A stretch of DNA of 64,000 nt from NCBI RefSeq assembly GCF_027921765.1, contig NZ_BSEJ01000005.1, positions 124,001 to 188,000 of the forward strand, in the 5' to 3' direction. Shown one piece after another: positions 43,076-52,675 of the stretch (the first letter of the stretch is position 1; every line of letters starts with the position of its first letter). The translations under genes and the position numbers were made by a program. Source of the DNA: Microbacterium barkeri. Its GTDB lineage: Bacteria; Actinomycetota; Actinomycetes; Actinomycetales; Microbacteriaceae. Below the pieces are notes generated by a model. It made no database searches. It was given only the letters and a program-made list of their open reading frames with translations, and was not told where the DNA came from.

Positions 43076-43165
43076 TCAGAACATCGGGTGGTCGTGGACG
43101 GCATGCACGGAGGCGCCGCCCCCGTGCTCGACGATCCGGCCGTCCTCGAATCGGCGGGTGCTCAT
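43076..43165 (-). CDS. 29-residue small protein, coupled within the operon
   Basis: A short gene encoding 29 residues (MSTRRFEDGRIVEHGGG at the start, then a His-rich end with HAVHDHPMF). Its ATG overlaps the stop of the large hydrolase gene by four bases (ATGA at 43162-43165), and AGGGGG lies upstream. Its stop is 13 bases before the ribosome site of the TIM gene. Five of its last 15 residues are His or Asp. It could be a coupling peptide, a metal-binding microprotein or a chance frame. Confidence 0.4.
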   Translation of the reverse strand: MSTRRFEDGRIVEHGGGASVHAVHDHPMF

Positions 43166-45744
43166 CGGGCCCCCTCGATCACGACGGGTCCGAGCAGGCC
43201 GGTCGGCTCCTGCGTTGCCCATGCCGAGAAGAAGTCGGGCTGCTCCTTCGCGAGCGTGTTCACGACCTCGACGACGAACTCGTCGTCGCCCGTGAGGACG
43301 CCCGCCGGCACGTCGTAGCGGTAGGGCGGCGCGACCCGCACTCCGAGATCGGCCCCGTTCACGAACACCTGCGCGACCTCGTGAGCCTCGCCGAGGTCGA
43401 TCACGGCGGGCGCAGATGGCGCGTGCCCGAGGACGCGGGTCGTGTAGCGGATGGTCCCGCTGAAGCGGGGCAGGAGCCCCGGCCGGTCGAGCGGGACGAG
43501 GTCGTCGATGCTCCGCCACGCCTCGAAGGCGGGGTAGGCGAGAGCCGAGGCCGTCTCGATGCGCCAGGGCCCCGGGACGGGCGATGGCGTGGCGCGCTCG
43601 CGCAGCGGCGCGACGGGCATCCCGGCCCACGCGGCGGGATCGCCCACGATGAGGAGCGCGGTCTCCCCCGGGGCGAGCGTCACGTCGATCGCGACCTCGT
43701 CCGCTCCACCCTCGTGAGCGACCGCGCGGAGCGTCCCCGTCCACGGGTCGACGGAGACCGCCTCGCCGCCGCGCGGAACCGCGACGCGCACCGGGAGCGT
43801 GGCGCGGACGCCCTCGTTCATGAGCATGACGACATCGGCGGCGCCCTGGTCGACACGGTGCACGCGGAGCTCGGGGGCAGGCACGGCGACGCGCACGGCG
43901 CGCGCGGTGCGCTCGGCGACGGCGGCCGCGAGCCCCGCCTGCGCGACGGGCGCGAAGGCGCTCTGCAGAAGGCGCGTGTCGCCGTCCGCGACCGCCGGCA
44001 CCTCGTCGACGAAGAGCACCGGGAGGCCGTCCTGTGCGAGTCGCTGCAGTGTCCGCGCCGTCGAATCGGGCAGCAGCGCGCTGCCCGGGACGACGAGCAC
44101 GTCGTAGGCCTCCTCGTGGACCCGCAGCGCGCCATCCGCGACGACCGCATCGTGGAGCGCGTCGGCGGGCACGATGTCGACGTCGATCTGCGCCTCCGCG
44201 AGCAGGCGGACGGGGCGCTCCGCCGGCATCGCCCGCCCGAGCCAGTCGGCCTCGGCGGGGTACAGCACCGCGGCGGGCGCGATGTGCCGCCCGCCCGAGA
44301 GCAGGTGGCTCACCCGGTTCGTGTACGCGCTCAGCACCGCCTGGTGGCGGTACTGGGGATTCCGTCCACGCGCGAAGAAGTGCGGCGGGCAGTCGAGGTC
44401 GGGGTACTCGGCCGGCGAGTACGCGTGCGGCACGATATGCGTCACGCCGCGGACGAGGAGGTGGGATGTCACCCACGCCTGATGCCGCAGGCCGAACGAC
44501 CAGCCGTACGCGCCGAATGCCTCGCACATCGAGCGACCGCGCTTGAGCGGGTCGATGTGCGCGGCCGACGACGCGAGCTTCGCGAGACCGAACTGGAAGA
44601 ACTCGCCGTCGCCCGCGCCGGCCATGTTCGCAAGCGGCCCTCGGCCGAACCCCGGCACGACCTGCGCGCCGATGACGTCCACGCCCGCCATGTCCTGCCC
44701 GGCCATCGCGCGGAAGTAGTGGCCGGCGCCGGGGCCGAGTCGCATGTGCGCGCCGTTGTCCTCGACGACGTGGCCGATGTGCTCGACGCCGTGCGCACGG
44801 CACCACTCCCCGACGGGCCGCGCGAAGCTGCGCTCGTAGAGGCGCGTGAGGGCGTCCATGTACGCCAGGCGCGTCCGTGTCGCCCCATCGCCGTCCCACC
44901 ACAGCAGGGGCGCGGCGAGCGGATCGAGGCCCAGGTCGGGGTGCCACGGCAGGACGACGCCCGGCTTGCCGACCGTCGAGGTGAAGTCGAAGGTCTCGCG
45001 GTCGTTGTAGAACCCGGGCTCGTCGGTGAAGAAGCCCGCGATGACGCCCCCGAAGTCGTCGGCGTACCGCGCGTGGATGGCCTCGTGCACGGTGTCGAGG
45101 AGCAGGCGCGTCGCATCGGCGTCGAGGTAGGAGAGGTGGTCGCGATGCCGCTCGCTCGCCCCGTCGGACACGACCGACACGAAGAACACGCGCCAGTGCC
45201 CTTCCGGCACGTCCCAGAAGACGCGGCCGTCGGCGACGCGCTCGGTGAGGTCGATCGGCTCTCCGATGAGCGCCTCGCCGCCCTCCTCGCGCCGGTAGGC
45301 GACGACGCGGACGAGCTGGCCTGGATCCCACCCCGCCTCGGGGCCGAAGAACTTCCGCCGATCGACGATGAACGACGCTCCGCGGGCGGGCCCGACCGCG
45401 TCGGTGTGCCGCTCGGCGAGGAACCGGCGGCGCCGCTCGGCGGACGCTCCTTCGAGGGCGCCCGCCGCATGGCCGGTCGGGAACGTGTCGTCGTCGAAGA
45501 ACCAGACCCTGAGCCCGCGCTCGCGCGCCACCTCGAGCACGGCGTCGACGTCGCGCCACCATCCGTCGCCCAGGAACTCCGGATGCGGCCGCGCCTCGAG
45601 GATGACCGCGCCGATCCCTGCGTCGGCGATCCGGTGCGCCTCCTCGACGATCGTCTCGACCGGGCCGCCCTTCTGCCAGAACAGCGGCATGATCGCGTTC
45701 GGGACGACGCCGTCGACGACGTCGCGGAGCTGCGGGAGCGTCAT
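43162..45744 (-). CDS. GH106-like glycoside hydrolase
   Basis: An 860-residue protein of the large GH106-like group (alpha-L-rhamnosidase and relatives). Typical features are LEARPHPEFLGDGWW at 49-63, the WFFDDDTFPTG segment at 81-91, FFTDEPGFYND near 235, HVVEDNGAHMRL and a C-terminal jelly-roll with VFVNGADLGVRVAPPYRYDV. No signal peptide. Its start overlaps the GH3 stop and its stop overlaps the small gene. It would remove rhamnose or a similar sugar from glycosides before or after C-deglycosylation; specificity is uncertain. Confidence 0.75.
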   Translation of the reverse strand: MTLPQLRDVVDGVVPNAIMPLFWQKGGPVETIVEEAHRIADAGIGAVILEARPHPEFLGDGWWRDVDAVLEVARERGLRVWFFDDDTFPTGHAAGALEGASAERRRRFLAERHTDAVGPARGASFIVDRRKFFGPEAGWDPGQLVRVVAYRREEGGEALIGEPIDLTERVADGRVFWDVPEGHWRVFFVSVVSDGASERHRDHLSYLDADATRLLLDTVHEAIHARYADDFGGVIAGFFTDEPGFYNDRETFDFTSTVGKPGVVLPWHPDLGLDPLAAPLLWWDGDGATRTRLAYMDALTRLYERSFARPVGEWCRAHGVEHIGHVVEDNGAHMRLGPGAGHYFRAMAGQDMAGVDVIGAQVVPGFGRGPLANMAGAGDGEFFQFGLAKLASSAAHIDPLKRGRSMCEAFGAYGWSFGLRHQAWVTSHLLVRGVTHIVPHAYSPAEYPDLDCPPHFFARGRNPQYRHQAVLSAYTNRVSHLLSGGRHIAPAAVLYPAEADWLGRAMPAERPVRLLAEAQIDVDIVPADALHDAVVADGALRVHEEAYDVLVVPGSALLPDSTARTLQRLAQDGLPVLFVDEVPAVADGDTRLLQSAFAPVAQAGLAAAVAERTARAVRVAVPAPELRVHRVDQGAADVVMLMNEGVRATLPVRVAVPRGGEAVSVDPWTGTLRAVAHEGGADEVAIDVTLAPGETALLIVGDPAAWAGMPVAPLRERATPSPVPGPWRIETASALAYPAFEAWRSIDDLVPLDRPGLLPRFSGTIRYTTRVLGHAPSAPAVIDLGEAHEVAQVFVNGADLGVRVAPPYRYDVPAGVLTGDDEFVVEVVNTLAKEQPDFFSAWATQEPTGLLGPVVIEGAR

Positions 45745-47870
45745 GACGCCTCCTCGAGCACGATCCGCGTCCGCACGGCGGACATGCCGTCCTCCACGGC
45801 GAGCTCGAAGCCCCCTGGCTCGATGACGAACCGCTCGTCGTCGGTCCAGAAGCCCAGGTCGGACGCCTCGAGCCGGAAGGCGACGCGCGCCGCGCCTCCG
45901 GAGGGGACGGCGACGCGCTCGAATCCGCGCAGACGGCGGACCGGCTGAGCGACGCTCGCGCACTCGTCGCTCGCGAAGAGCAGGACGACGTCATCGCCGT
46001 CGTGCACGCCGGTGTTCCGGACGCGCACCGACACGAGCCATCCGCCGTCGTCGCGGACGACCTCCAGGTCGTCGAGGGCGAAGGTCGTGTAGGAGAGCCC
46101 GTGGCCGAACGCGAAACGCGGGCCGAGCGGCAGATCGAGGAACTTCGACGTGTAGTGGTCGTCGGTGTTGTTGGGGCCGAGGATGGTCTCGTCATCCACC
46201 GCCGCGGGGTCGAGGAGTTCGCCGCCGGTCCGCGCGGGTCGTCCCGTGCGCTCGTGGTCGTGATGGATCGGGATCTGCCCGACGGCCCGCGGGAACGTCA
46301 TCGGCAGCCGGCCGCCCGGGTTCACGCGCCCGGAGAGGGCGCCCGCGATGGCCGGTGCCGCCTGCGTGCCGAGGTGCCAGGTGCACAGCACCGCGTCGAC
46401 GCGCTCGATCCAGTCCTCGACGACCAGGGGCCGCCCCGTGTGCAGCACCACGACGACACGGGCCCCCGTGTCGGCGAGGGCGTGGATGAACCGCGTCTGC
46501 GCGGCCGGGAGCGCGATGTCCGCCCGCGACGCGGCTTCGCCCGAGAGCCGGCTCGGCTCACCCGCCGCCACGATGACGAGGTCGGCATCGGCTGCGCGCG
46601 AGACCGCCTCGGCGATGTCCTCGTCGGAGCCGGAGAGGAAGCCAGAGCCGGCCGCCTCCACCCAGTCGACCTCCGGGAGCTCCGCGGCGAGCGCGTCCGC
46701 GAGGGTCGATGTCGCCGGCGCGGCGAAGTGCTGCACCCATGCGCCCAGGTGATCGAGGCTCCGGGCGTACGGCCCCGTGACGAGGACGCGTCCCCGCGGC
46801 GCGAGGGGCAGTGCGCCCTCGTTCCGCAGGAGCACGATGCAGCGCTCGGCGGCCGACCGCGCGGCGGCGAGCGACTCCTCGGTCGGCGCGAGGATCTCCG
46901 CCTCCTCTCGGACGAACGGATCGTCGAGGAGCCCGAGCCGCTCCTTGAGCGACAGGATGCGGCGCACGGCGTCGTCGACGCGGTCCGCGTCGACCTCGCC
47001 GGGCGCGAGCACCGCGGCGCCCCTCGCGTCGACGAGCTCCGCTCCCCCCATGACGATGTCGACGCCCGCCTCGATCGCCTGGCGGATCGCGTCCTTCTCG
47101 GTCTCGGCGACGCCGTGGGCGACGAGCTGGGCGACCCCCTCGGCGTCGCCCACGACGAGGCCCTCGAACCCCCACTCACCCTTGAGCACCCCGGTGAGCA
47201 GCGGCGCATTGGCGTGCATCGGGCGCCCGTTGAGGGAGGTGAACGCCGCCATGACCGTATCCGCGCCGGCGTGCGCTCCCGCGCGGAAGGGCTCGAGGTA
47301 CACGTCGCGCAGGCGTCGCCGGGAGACGTCGGCGGTGTTGTAGTCGCGTCCGGCCTCCGCGGCCCCGTAGGCCGCGAAGTGCTTGAGGCAGGCCGCGACG
47401 CCCTCCGCGCGGTAGGCGCGCGCCTTGACGGCGCCGAGCGTCGAGGTGAGGAGCGCGTCCTCGCCGAAGCCCTCGACCACGCGCCCCCACCGGGGGTCTC
47501 GGGTCACATCGACCATCGGGGAGTAGGTCCAGTTCACGCCGCCCGAGCGCGCCTCGCGGGCCGAGACGCGGGCGTCCGCGGCGGCGACGGCGCGGTCGAA
47601 CGACGCGGCCTGCGCGAGCGGAGTGGGGAAGATCGTGCGCTGACCGTGCACGACGTCGAGCGCGATGAGCAGCGGGACGCCGCCGGACTCGACGGCCGCG
47701 CGCTGAAGCTGATTGGTCTCGCGTGCCGATGCGGGCCAGAAGAGCGCGCCGATGCCGCGCCGTGCGAGCGCGGTCGCCTCGCCGAGATCCCGACGCCACA
47801 CGATCTGCATCTGGGCGAGCTTCTGCTCCCAGCTGAGGCGAGCGAGCAGTGCCTCGACGCGGGCGCTCAT
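45741..47870 (-). CDS. GH3 beta-glucosidase / beta-xylosidase
   Basis: A 709-residue family 3 enzyme: N-terminal barrel, alpha/beta sandwich and C-terminal fibronectin-like domain. The nucleophile is expected at Asp242 in GLVVGDAEGVAQL, where most members read SDW. Other marks are WTYSPMVDVTRDPRWGRVVEGFGED, LKHFAAYGAAEAGRDYN and the FAFGHGLSYTTF end. No signal peptide, so likely intracellular. ATGA overlaps with genes on both sides. Beta-glucoside or xyloside substrates are both possible. Confidence 0.92.
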   Translation of the reverse strand: MSARVEALLARLSWEQKLAQMQIVWRRDLGEATALARRGIGALFWPASARETNQLQRAAVESGGVPLLIALDVVHGQRTIFPTPLAQAASFDRAVAAADARVSAREARSGGVNWTYSPMVDVTRDPRWGRVVEGFGEDALLTSTLGAVKARAYRAEGVAACLKHFAAYGAAEAGRDYNTADVSRRRLRDVYLEPFRAGAHAGADTVMAAFTSLNGRPMHANAPLLTGVLKGEWGFEGLVVGDAEGVAQLVAHGVAETEKDAIRQAIEAGVDIVMGGAELVDARGAAVLAPGEVDADRVDDAVRRILSLKERLGLLDDPFVREEAEILAPTEESLAAARSAAERCIVLLRNEGALPLAPRGRVLVTGPYARSLDHLGAWVQHFAAPATSTLADALAAELPEVDWVEAAGSGFLSGSDEDIAEAVSRAADADLVIVAAGEPSRLSGEAASRADIALPAAQTRFIHALADTGARVVVVLHTGRPLVVEDWIERVDAVLCTWHLGTQAAPAIAGALSGRVNPGGRLPMTFPRAVGQIPIHHDHERTGRPARTGGELLDPAAVDDETILGPNNTDDHYTSKFLDLPLGPRFAFGHGLSYTTFALDDLEVVRDDGGWLVSVRVRNTGVHDGDDVVLLFASDECASVAQPVRRLRGFERVAVPSGGAARVAFRLEASDLGFWTDDERFVIEPGGFELAVEDGMSAVRTRIVLEEAS

Positions 47871-49375
47871 GACGCCTCCCGCACGCGGTAGCGGAACCCG
47901 CGGAAGGTCGCGGCGCCGTCTCCGGCCGCGAAGAGGGCAGGTCGGAGGCTCTTCAGGTCCTGGAGGGTCGCCGAGTGGGCTCCCTCGACGTCGTAGCGCA
48001 CGCCGTGACGGCTCCACTCCTCACCCGGACGGCGGAACCATCCGGTCACGATGTGCTGATCGTCGACGAGGCGCAGCTGGATGATCGAACCCGGCTCGAC
48101 CTGCTCGCGGCGGTGCGTCCGGATGCCCCCGGCATAGCTCGCGAGCGTCCGCCCGTCCCAGCTCATGCCGTAGAACATCCGCCGGTTGAACCAGAGGAGG
48201 AGCCCCGCCTCCGTGCCGTCCGGCACCTCGATCTCGACCTCGATCTCGAACGCCCTGTCCATCGCCCACGTCGTGAGCGGCGACGCATCGGCGGGCGACG
48301 CGCCCTTGCCCCGCAGCACGAGCCCTCCATCGAAGCGCACCCGGTCGAGCTCGTCGCGACCCGGGTCGTCGAACACCCACCGCTCACCCCACGCGGGCTC
48401 CGCGAAGTCGTCCGACGGCGCGGGAACCGCGTGGGGCCTTCCGGGCGCGGGCTTCGGAAGCGGGGCGCCGAGGTCCTCCGCGGGCGCCACCGGCCATCCG
48501 TCCTCGGTCCACTCGATCGGCTCGAGGAGGGCCTGGCGTCCGAGTGTGCGGAAGCGGCGCGCGTACCCGTGCGAGACCATCCACCAGCGGCCGTCTCGGC
48601 CCTCGAGGATCGTCGCATGCCCGCGCGACCACCACGCCTCGTCGTCCGACCGTGTGCGAGCGATCGGATTGCCGGGGGCGTTCTCCCACGGGCCGAGCAC
48701 CGACCGCGAGCGCGCCACGATCACCATGTGTCCGGTCGCCGGTCCGCCCGTGCCGCCCACGGCGCTGACGAGGTAGATCCATTCGCCGCGGCGGAAGAAC
48801 TTCGGCCCCTCCAGCGCGTAGGACTCCGTGATCCACTCATCCGGGTACTGCCACCCGTCATACGCCTGCTCGAGCGGCGTCACCGCCGTGAGGCCGTCGG
48901 CGGAGAGGCGGCAGCGGCGGATGCCGTTCACGAAGAGGTACCGCTCTCCGTCTTCGCCGACGACGTGACCCGGATCGATGGCACCCGAGATGCCGGTGAA
49001 GACGGGCGCGCTCCACGGGCCCTCCGGGTGATCGGCGTGCACGACCCAGACCTGCGCGTCGTCGATCCGCGCGTCGCCCCATGCGCTCGGGATGAACGGG
49101 AAGTAGATGAAGTACCGGCCGCCGTGCTCGACGAGGTCGGGCGCGAACACGGTGCTCAGCGGATGCTCGAGCGCCGTGCCCGCGAACGACCAGGAGACGA
49201 GATCTTCCGAGCGCCAGAGCGCGAGCCCCGGTGAGGCGTCGAAGGACGAGCAGGTCAGGTAGTACGCGTCACCCACGCGCAGGACAGAGGGATCCGGACG
49301 GTCGCCGGGCAGGATCGGGTTGCGGAACGTCCCGTCGCCGAGGTCGGCGGGCGTCCGCTGCAGGGAGGCGCTCAT
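47867..49375 (-). CDS. GH43-family glycoside hydrolase
   Basis: A 502-residue five-bladed propeller enzyme with a C-terminal beta-sandwich (about 335-502). Expected catalytic residues: Asp28 (GDRPDPSV), Asp134 (GAIDPGHVV) and Glu189 (ALEGPKFFRR). Family 43 enzymes are mostly arabinofuranosidases and xylosidases, which fits arabinosylated or xylosylated C-glycosides. The stop of the upstream permease overlaps its ATG. No signal peptide. Confidence 0.9.
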   Translation of the reverse strand: MSASLQRTPADLGDGTFRNPILPGDRPDPSVLRVGDAYYLTCSSFDASPGLALWRSEDLVSWSFAGTALEHPLSTVFAPDLVEHGGRYFIYFPFIPSAWGDARIDDAQVWVVHADHPEGPWSAPVFTGISGAIDPGHVVGEDGERYLFVNGIRRCRLSADGLTAVTPLEQAYDGWQYPDEWITESYALEGPKFFRRGEWIYLVSAVGGTGGPATGHMVIVARSRSVLGPWENAPGNPIARTRSDDEAWWSRGHATILEGRDGRWWMVSHGYARRFRTLGRQALLEPIEWTEDGWPVAPAEDLGAPLPKPAPGRPHAVPAPSDDFAEPAWGERWVFDDPGRDELDRVRFDGGLVLRGKGASPADASPLTTWAMDRAFEIEVEIEVPDGTEAGLLLWFNRRMFYGMSWDGRTLASYAGGIRTHRREQVEPGSIIQLRLVDDQHIVTGWFRRPGEEWSRHGVRYDVEGAHSATLQDLKSLRPALFAAGDGAATFRGFRYRVREAS

Positions 49376-50208
49376 CCCTTGAGACCGCCCGCGAAGCCCT
49401 GGATGAACTTCTTCTGCGCGACGAGGTAGAACGCGAGGATCGGGATCATCGAGACGAGCACGATCGCGAAGATCTTGTTCCACTGCGACACGAGCGATCC
49501 GATGAAGTAGTACATCGCGACCGGCAGGGTCTGCGCGTCGGATCCGCCGAGGAAGATGAGCGCGGTCATGAAGTCGTTCCACACGATGAGACCCGTGAGG
49601 ATGGCGACCGTGCCGGTCGCGGGGGCCATGAGCGGGAGCACGATCCGGAAGAAGATCTGCGTCCGGGTGGCGCCGTCGATCGCGGCGGCCTCCTCGTACT
49701 CCGTGCCGAGGCCGCGGAAGAATCCCGCGTAGAGGAAGATCGCGAGCGGCAGCATCATCCCCGTGTAGAGGATGATCATCCCCCACAGCGAGCCGGTGAG
49801 CCCGATCGCGCGCGCCCCGATGTACAGCGGCACGGTGCCGAGCTGCGCGGGCAGGATGATCGCGATGAGGAAGAGGTAGTAGGCGCCCTTCGTCCACCGC
49901 TGGGTCGAGCGCATGATGACGTACCCCGTCAGCGAGCCGAGCAGCACGAGGCCGAGAATCGCCCCGAGGGTGAGGACGACCGAGTTCACGAGCCCGGCGA
50001 GGATGTTGCCCTGCCCCTGCGCGGCGAACAGGTCGACGAAGTTGGCGAGCTGCGGCGCCTCGGGGAGCGCGAGCGGCGAGGACCGGAAGACCTCCTCGTC
50101 GGTCTTCAGCGCGGTGGAGACGAGGAAGAAGAACGGCAGCAGGAACACGAGCGCGAGCACCCAGATGAGCACCTCGCGGACCGCGGTGAGCTTCGTGTAG
50201 CGGAACAT
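49372..50208 (-). CDS. Carbohydrate ABC transporter permease (MalG type)
   Basis: A 278-residue permease with six hydrophobic segments and the EAA loop EYEEAAAIDGATRTQIFFRI that contacts the ATPase. It pairs with the MalF-type permease just upstream (one-base gap, with AGGAGG before the ATG). No ATPase gene is in this operon, so a shared MsiK-like ATPase elsewhere is presumed, as is common in actinobacteria. Confidence 0.93.
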   Translation of the reverse strand: MFRYTKLTAVREVLIWVLALVFLLPFFFLVSTALKTDEEVFRSSPLALPEAPQLANFVDLFAAQGQGNILAGLVNSVVLTLGAILGLVLLGSLTGYVIMRSTQRWTKGAYYLFLIAIILPAQLGTVPLYIGARAIGLTGSLWGMIILYTGMMLPLAIFLYAGFFRGLGTEYEEAAAIDGATRTQIFFRIVLPLMAPATGTVAILTGLIVWNDFMTALIFLGGSDAQTLPVAMYYFIGSLVSQWNKIFAIVLVSMIPILAFYLVAQKKFIQGFAGGLKG

Positions 50209-50209
50209 G

Positions 50210-51184
50210 TCAGTCCTCCTTCTCCTGCGTCACGCGCTGCTGGATGATCGCGAAGACGAGGATGATCGCGGTGAGCACGAGGGCGAGCGCGGCGCCGTAC
50301 CCGAACTGGCCGAGCGAGAACGCCTGCTTGTAGACCTCGGTCGCGAGGGTCTCGGTGGCGCCGGCGGGGCCTCCGCCGGTGAGCGCCATGATCTGGTCGA
50401 AGATGCGGAGGCCGTTCACGAGGCCGAGCGTGGTCGCGATCGCGACGGCGGGGCGGATGGCCGGGAGCGTCACGTGCCAGAACCGCTGCCAGAGCGTGGT
50501 TCCGTCGATCGTCGCGGCCTCCTCGATCTCGACCGGGACCCCCGCCAGGCCCGCGGCGTAGATGACCATCGAGAAGCCGGTCTGCTGCCAGACGATCACG
50601 ATGAGGATCGTCCAGATCGCGAACGTCGGGTCGCCGAGCCACGCGCGGGCGAGGTCGCCCATCCCGATCGCCGTGAGGAACGCGTTGAGCGGTCCGTTGA
50701 AGTCGAAGATGAACTTCCAGATGTAGGCGACGGCGAGCGGGCTCAGCACCACGGGCATGAAGAAGAGCGTGCGGAGGATGTACCGCGTCTTGAGCAGCCG
50801 GTTGAGGGCGACGGCGAGCGCGAGACCCAGGACGTTGGTGAGGATCACCGAGCCGAACGCCAGGAAGAGGGTGTTCCCCAGCGCGAGCATCTTCGAGGGG
50901 TCGCCGAAGATGCGCTCGAAGTTCGCGAAGCCGACGAACTCGAACGAGCCGAGGCCCGTCCAGTCCGTGAAGGCGAAGAAGCCGCCCGCGATCGTCGCGG
51001 CGTAGTGGATGCCGAGCACCATGAGGATGCCCGGAAGGGCCCACCACCAGTGCCCGAACGTCAGCAGGCCGGGGCGGCGGGGCCGCGCCTTCGGGCGCAG
51101 CCCCCGCCGCTTGCCGCTTCGGGGGACGACGACGGCCTCCGTCGCCGATTCGTCGGCTGTGTCGTGCTGCAGCATCGCGGTCAT
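50210..51184 (-). CDS. Carbohydrate ABC transporter permease (MalF type)
   Basis: A permease of about 324 residues with six hydrophobic segments after a basic cytoplasmic N-terminus (RSGKRRGLRPKARPRR), and the EAA loop EIEEAATIDGTTLWQRFWHV. The ATG at 51184 has AGGACG just upstream. A GTG at 51214 overlapping the binding-protein stop by four bases (GTGA) is a real alternative, given how often genes in this operon overlap. Both starts share the frame. Confidence 0.9.
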   Translation of the reverse strand: MTAMLQHDTADESATEAVVVPRSGKRRGLRPKARPRRPGLLTFGHWWWALPGILMVLGIHYAATIAGGFFAFTDWTGLGSFEFVGFANFERIFGDPSKMLALGNTLFLAFGSVILTNVLGLALAVALNRLLKTRYILRTLFFMPVVLSPLAVAYIWKFIFDFNGPLNAFLTAIGMGDLARAWLGDPTFAIWTILIVIVWQQTGFSMVIYAAGLAGVPVEIEEAATIDGTTLWQRFWHVTLPAIRPAVAIATTLGLVNGLRIFDQIMALTGGGPAGATETLATEVYKQAFSLGQFGYGAALALVLTAIILVFAIIQQRVTQEKED

Positions 51185-51210
51185 CGTCCTGTCCCTCGCG
51201 TCCGGCCGGG

Positions 51211-52500
51211 TCACTCGCCCCAGGCTGTGTCCATCTCGGTGAGCACCTGCTCGACCGTCTTCTGACCGGTGAGGAGACCCTGCACGCCGGCGCCGAGGGC
51301 GTCGTACACGGCGGGGTTAGACCAGTCGGAGTTCGGCAGCGGCACGAAGTCGCCCGCGGCGAGCATGTCGGCCAGCGGCTCGAACGCCGTGCCGGTGAAG
51401 TCCATCTCTGCGTAGCCCGTGATCGGGAGCGTGCCCGACTCCTCGGCGACCGTCTCCGCCTGCGCGGGCTCGGCCATCCACTCGAGGAACGCCTTCGCCG
51501 CGTCCTTGTTCTTCGACGACGCCGGGATCGAGTACGAGTAGGTCGAGCTGGCGTAGCCGAACGCGCCGTCGGCCGCGTCGGCGGGCGGGAACGTCTGCGC
51601 GACGAAGGTCGCCTCGCCGCCCGCGGCCTCGCCGAGGTCGCGCGCGACGCCGCTCGGGCCGAACATCGCGCTCGACGTGCCCTGGACGAGCCCGTTCGTG
51701 ATGGCGTCGAAGCCCGCGCCCTCGACACCGGGCTGGAAGCACCCCGCGTCGTTCATGTCGACGATCGCCTGGAGCGTCTGCTGCCATCCCTCGCTGTCGG
51801 CGAAGGTGACCTCGCCCTCGGCGCGCTGCGTGTTCCAGTCGGGGTCCTCGGCGTACACGCGCGTCGCGGCGATCGCCTGCGCCATCATGCCCGCGTTCGG
51901 CGGGATCGAGCCGGCCACGACGAAGTACGAGCCGCCCGCCTGGGCCGCGGTCTCGCACGCGTCGAGCACGCCCTGCCAGTCGGCCGGGTACTCCGTGATG
52001 CCGGCGGCCTCGGCGGCCGTCTGGTTCACGACGACGCCCGCGGGCGCGATGTTCAGCGGCTGCCCGTACACGGCGCCGTCGACGACGAACTGGTGCTCCG
52101 AGCCGTCGGGGATGAGGCTCGTCGCCGTCTCGCCGAGCGGCTCGAGGAGCCCGGCCTCAGCGAGCGGGACGATGCTGAAGGACTGGCCGTTGCCGGGAGC
52201 GGAGAGGAAGATGTCGGAGGCGTTGCCGCCCTGCAGCTGGGTCCGGATCGTCGTGTTGTAGCTCTCGCCGGGCAGCTTGTCGATAGTGATCTCGACGTCG
52301 GGGTTCTCCTCCATGTACTGCTCAGCGAGGATCTCGTACGGGGTCTTCGCCTCGTTCGAGACGGGGAACGCGAGCGAGAAGCTCTGGCCGTCTCCCGCGC
52401 CGCCGCCGGCGGAGGTCGAGCAGCTCGCGAGCACAAGCGCTCCGATCGCCGCGGTTCCTGCGAGGGCGCCTGCCCGGATGATGCGACGCTGCTGTGTCAT
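51211..52500 (-). CDS. ABC transporter sugar-binding lipoprotein, copy 1
   Basis: A 429-residue extracellular solute-binding protein (cluster 1, MalE-like). The signal peptide ends in a lipobox LASC with Cys27. The mature part has YEILAEQYMEENPDVEITI and GVQGLLTGQKTVEQVLTEMD at the end. It heads the large operon of importer, three glycosidases, a TIM enzyme and a GMC oxidase, so its ligand is likely the glycoside or an oligosaccharide from it. It is clearly related to the binding protein encoded next to it. Confidence 0.93.
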   Translation of the reverse strand: MTQQRRIIRAGALAGTAAIGALVLASCSTSAGGGAGDGQSFSLAFPVSNEAKTPYEILAEQYMEENPDVEITIDKLPGESYNTTIRTQLQGGNASDIFLSAPGNGQSFSIVPLAEAGLLEPLGETATSLIPDGSEHQFVVDGAVYGQPLNIAPAGVVVNQTAAEAAGITEYPADWQGVLDACETAAQAGGSYFVVAGSIPPNAGMMAQAIAATRVYAEDPDWNTQRAEGEVTFADSEGWQQTLQAIVDMNDAGCFQPGVEGAGFDAITNGLVQGTSSAMFGPSGVARDLGEAAGGEATFVAQTFPPADAADGAFGYASSTYSYSIPASSKNKDAAKAFLEWMAEPAQAETVAEESGTLPITGYAEMDFTGTAFEPLADMLAAGDFVPLPNSDWSNPAVYDALGAGVQGLLTGQKTVEQVLTEMDTAWGE

Positions 52501-52574
52501 GTCGTTGCCCTTCTGACGTCGTCGTCGAGTGCTGCGGCTCCCGCCCAGGTGCGGGGCCCCCTTCAGTATCGACC

Positions 52575-52621
52575 ACCTAGGTCGAAAACACACATAACTA
52601 ATTTCGATATCCGACATAAGC
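52575..52621 (-). promoter_or_regulatory. Two overlapping island operators in tandem, sites f1 and f2
   Basis: On the minus strand CTTATG-N11-AATTAG (52598-52620) is followed without gap by GTTATG-N11-CCTAGG (52576-52598), sharing one base of their arms. They lie 75-120 bases upstream of the binding-protein gene that starts the largest operon. It is the only doubled site in the island. Confidence 0.6.
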
Positions 52622-52628
52622 CGGTGCG

Positions 52629-52670
52629 GACAGGGGATCGGCGGGCGCTTCCGCCCGCCGATCCCCTGTC
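52629..52670. terminator. Terminator after binding protein copy 2
   Basis: A perfect 19-base stem (52629-52647 with 52652-52670) and a 4-base loop CTTC, six bases past the stop of the minus-strand binding-protein gene. It isolates that gene from the following operon. Confidence 0.88.
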
Positions 52671-52675
52671 TCAGG

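Noticed and set aside
42511..45948. An 1145-codon open frame opposite the GH106-like and TIM genes
   Set aside because: The translation is Arg/Asp/Gly-rich without domains, while the minus strand encodes well-conserved enzymes in the same span.
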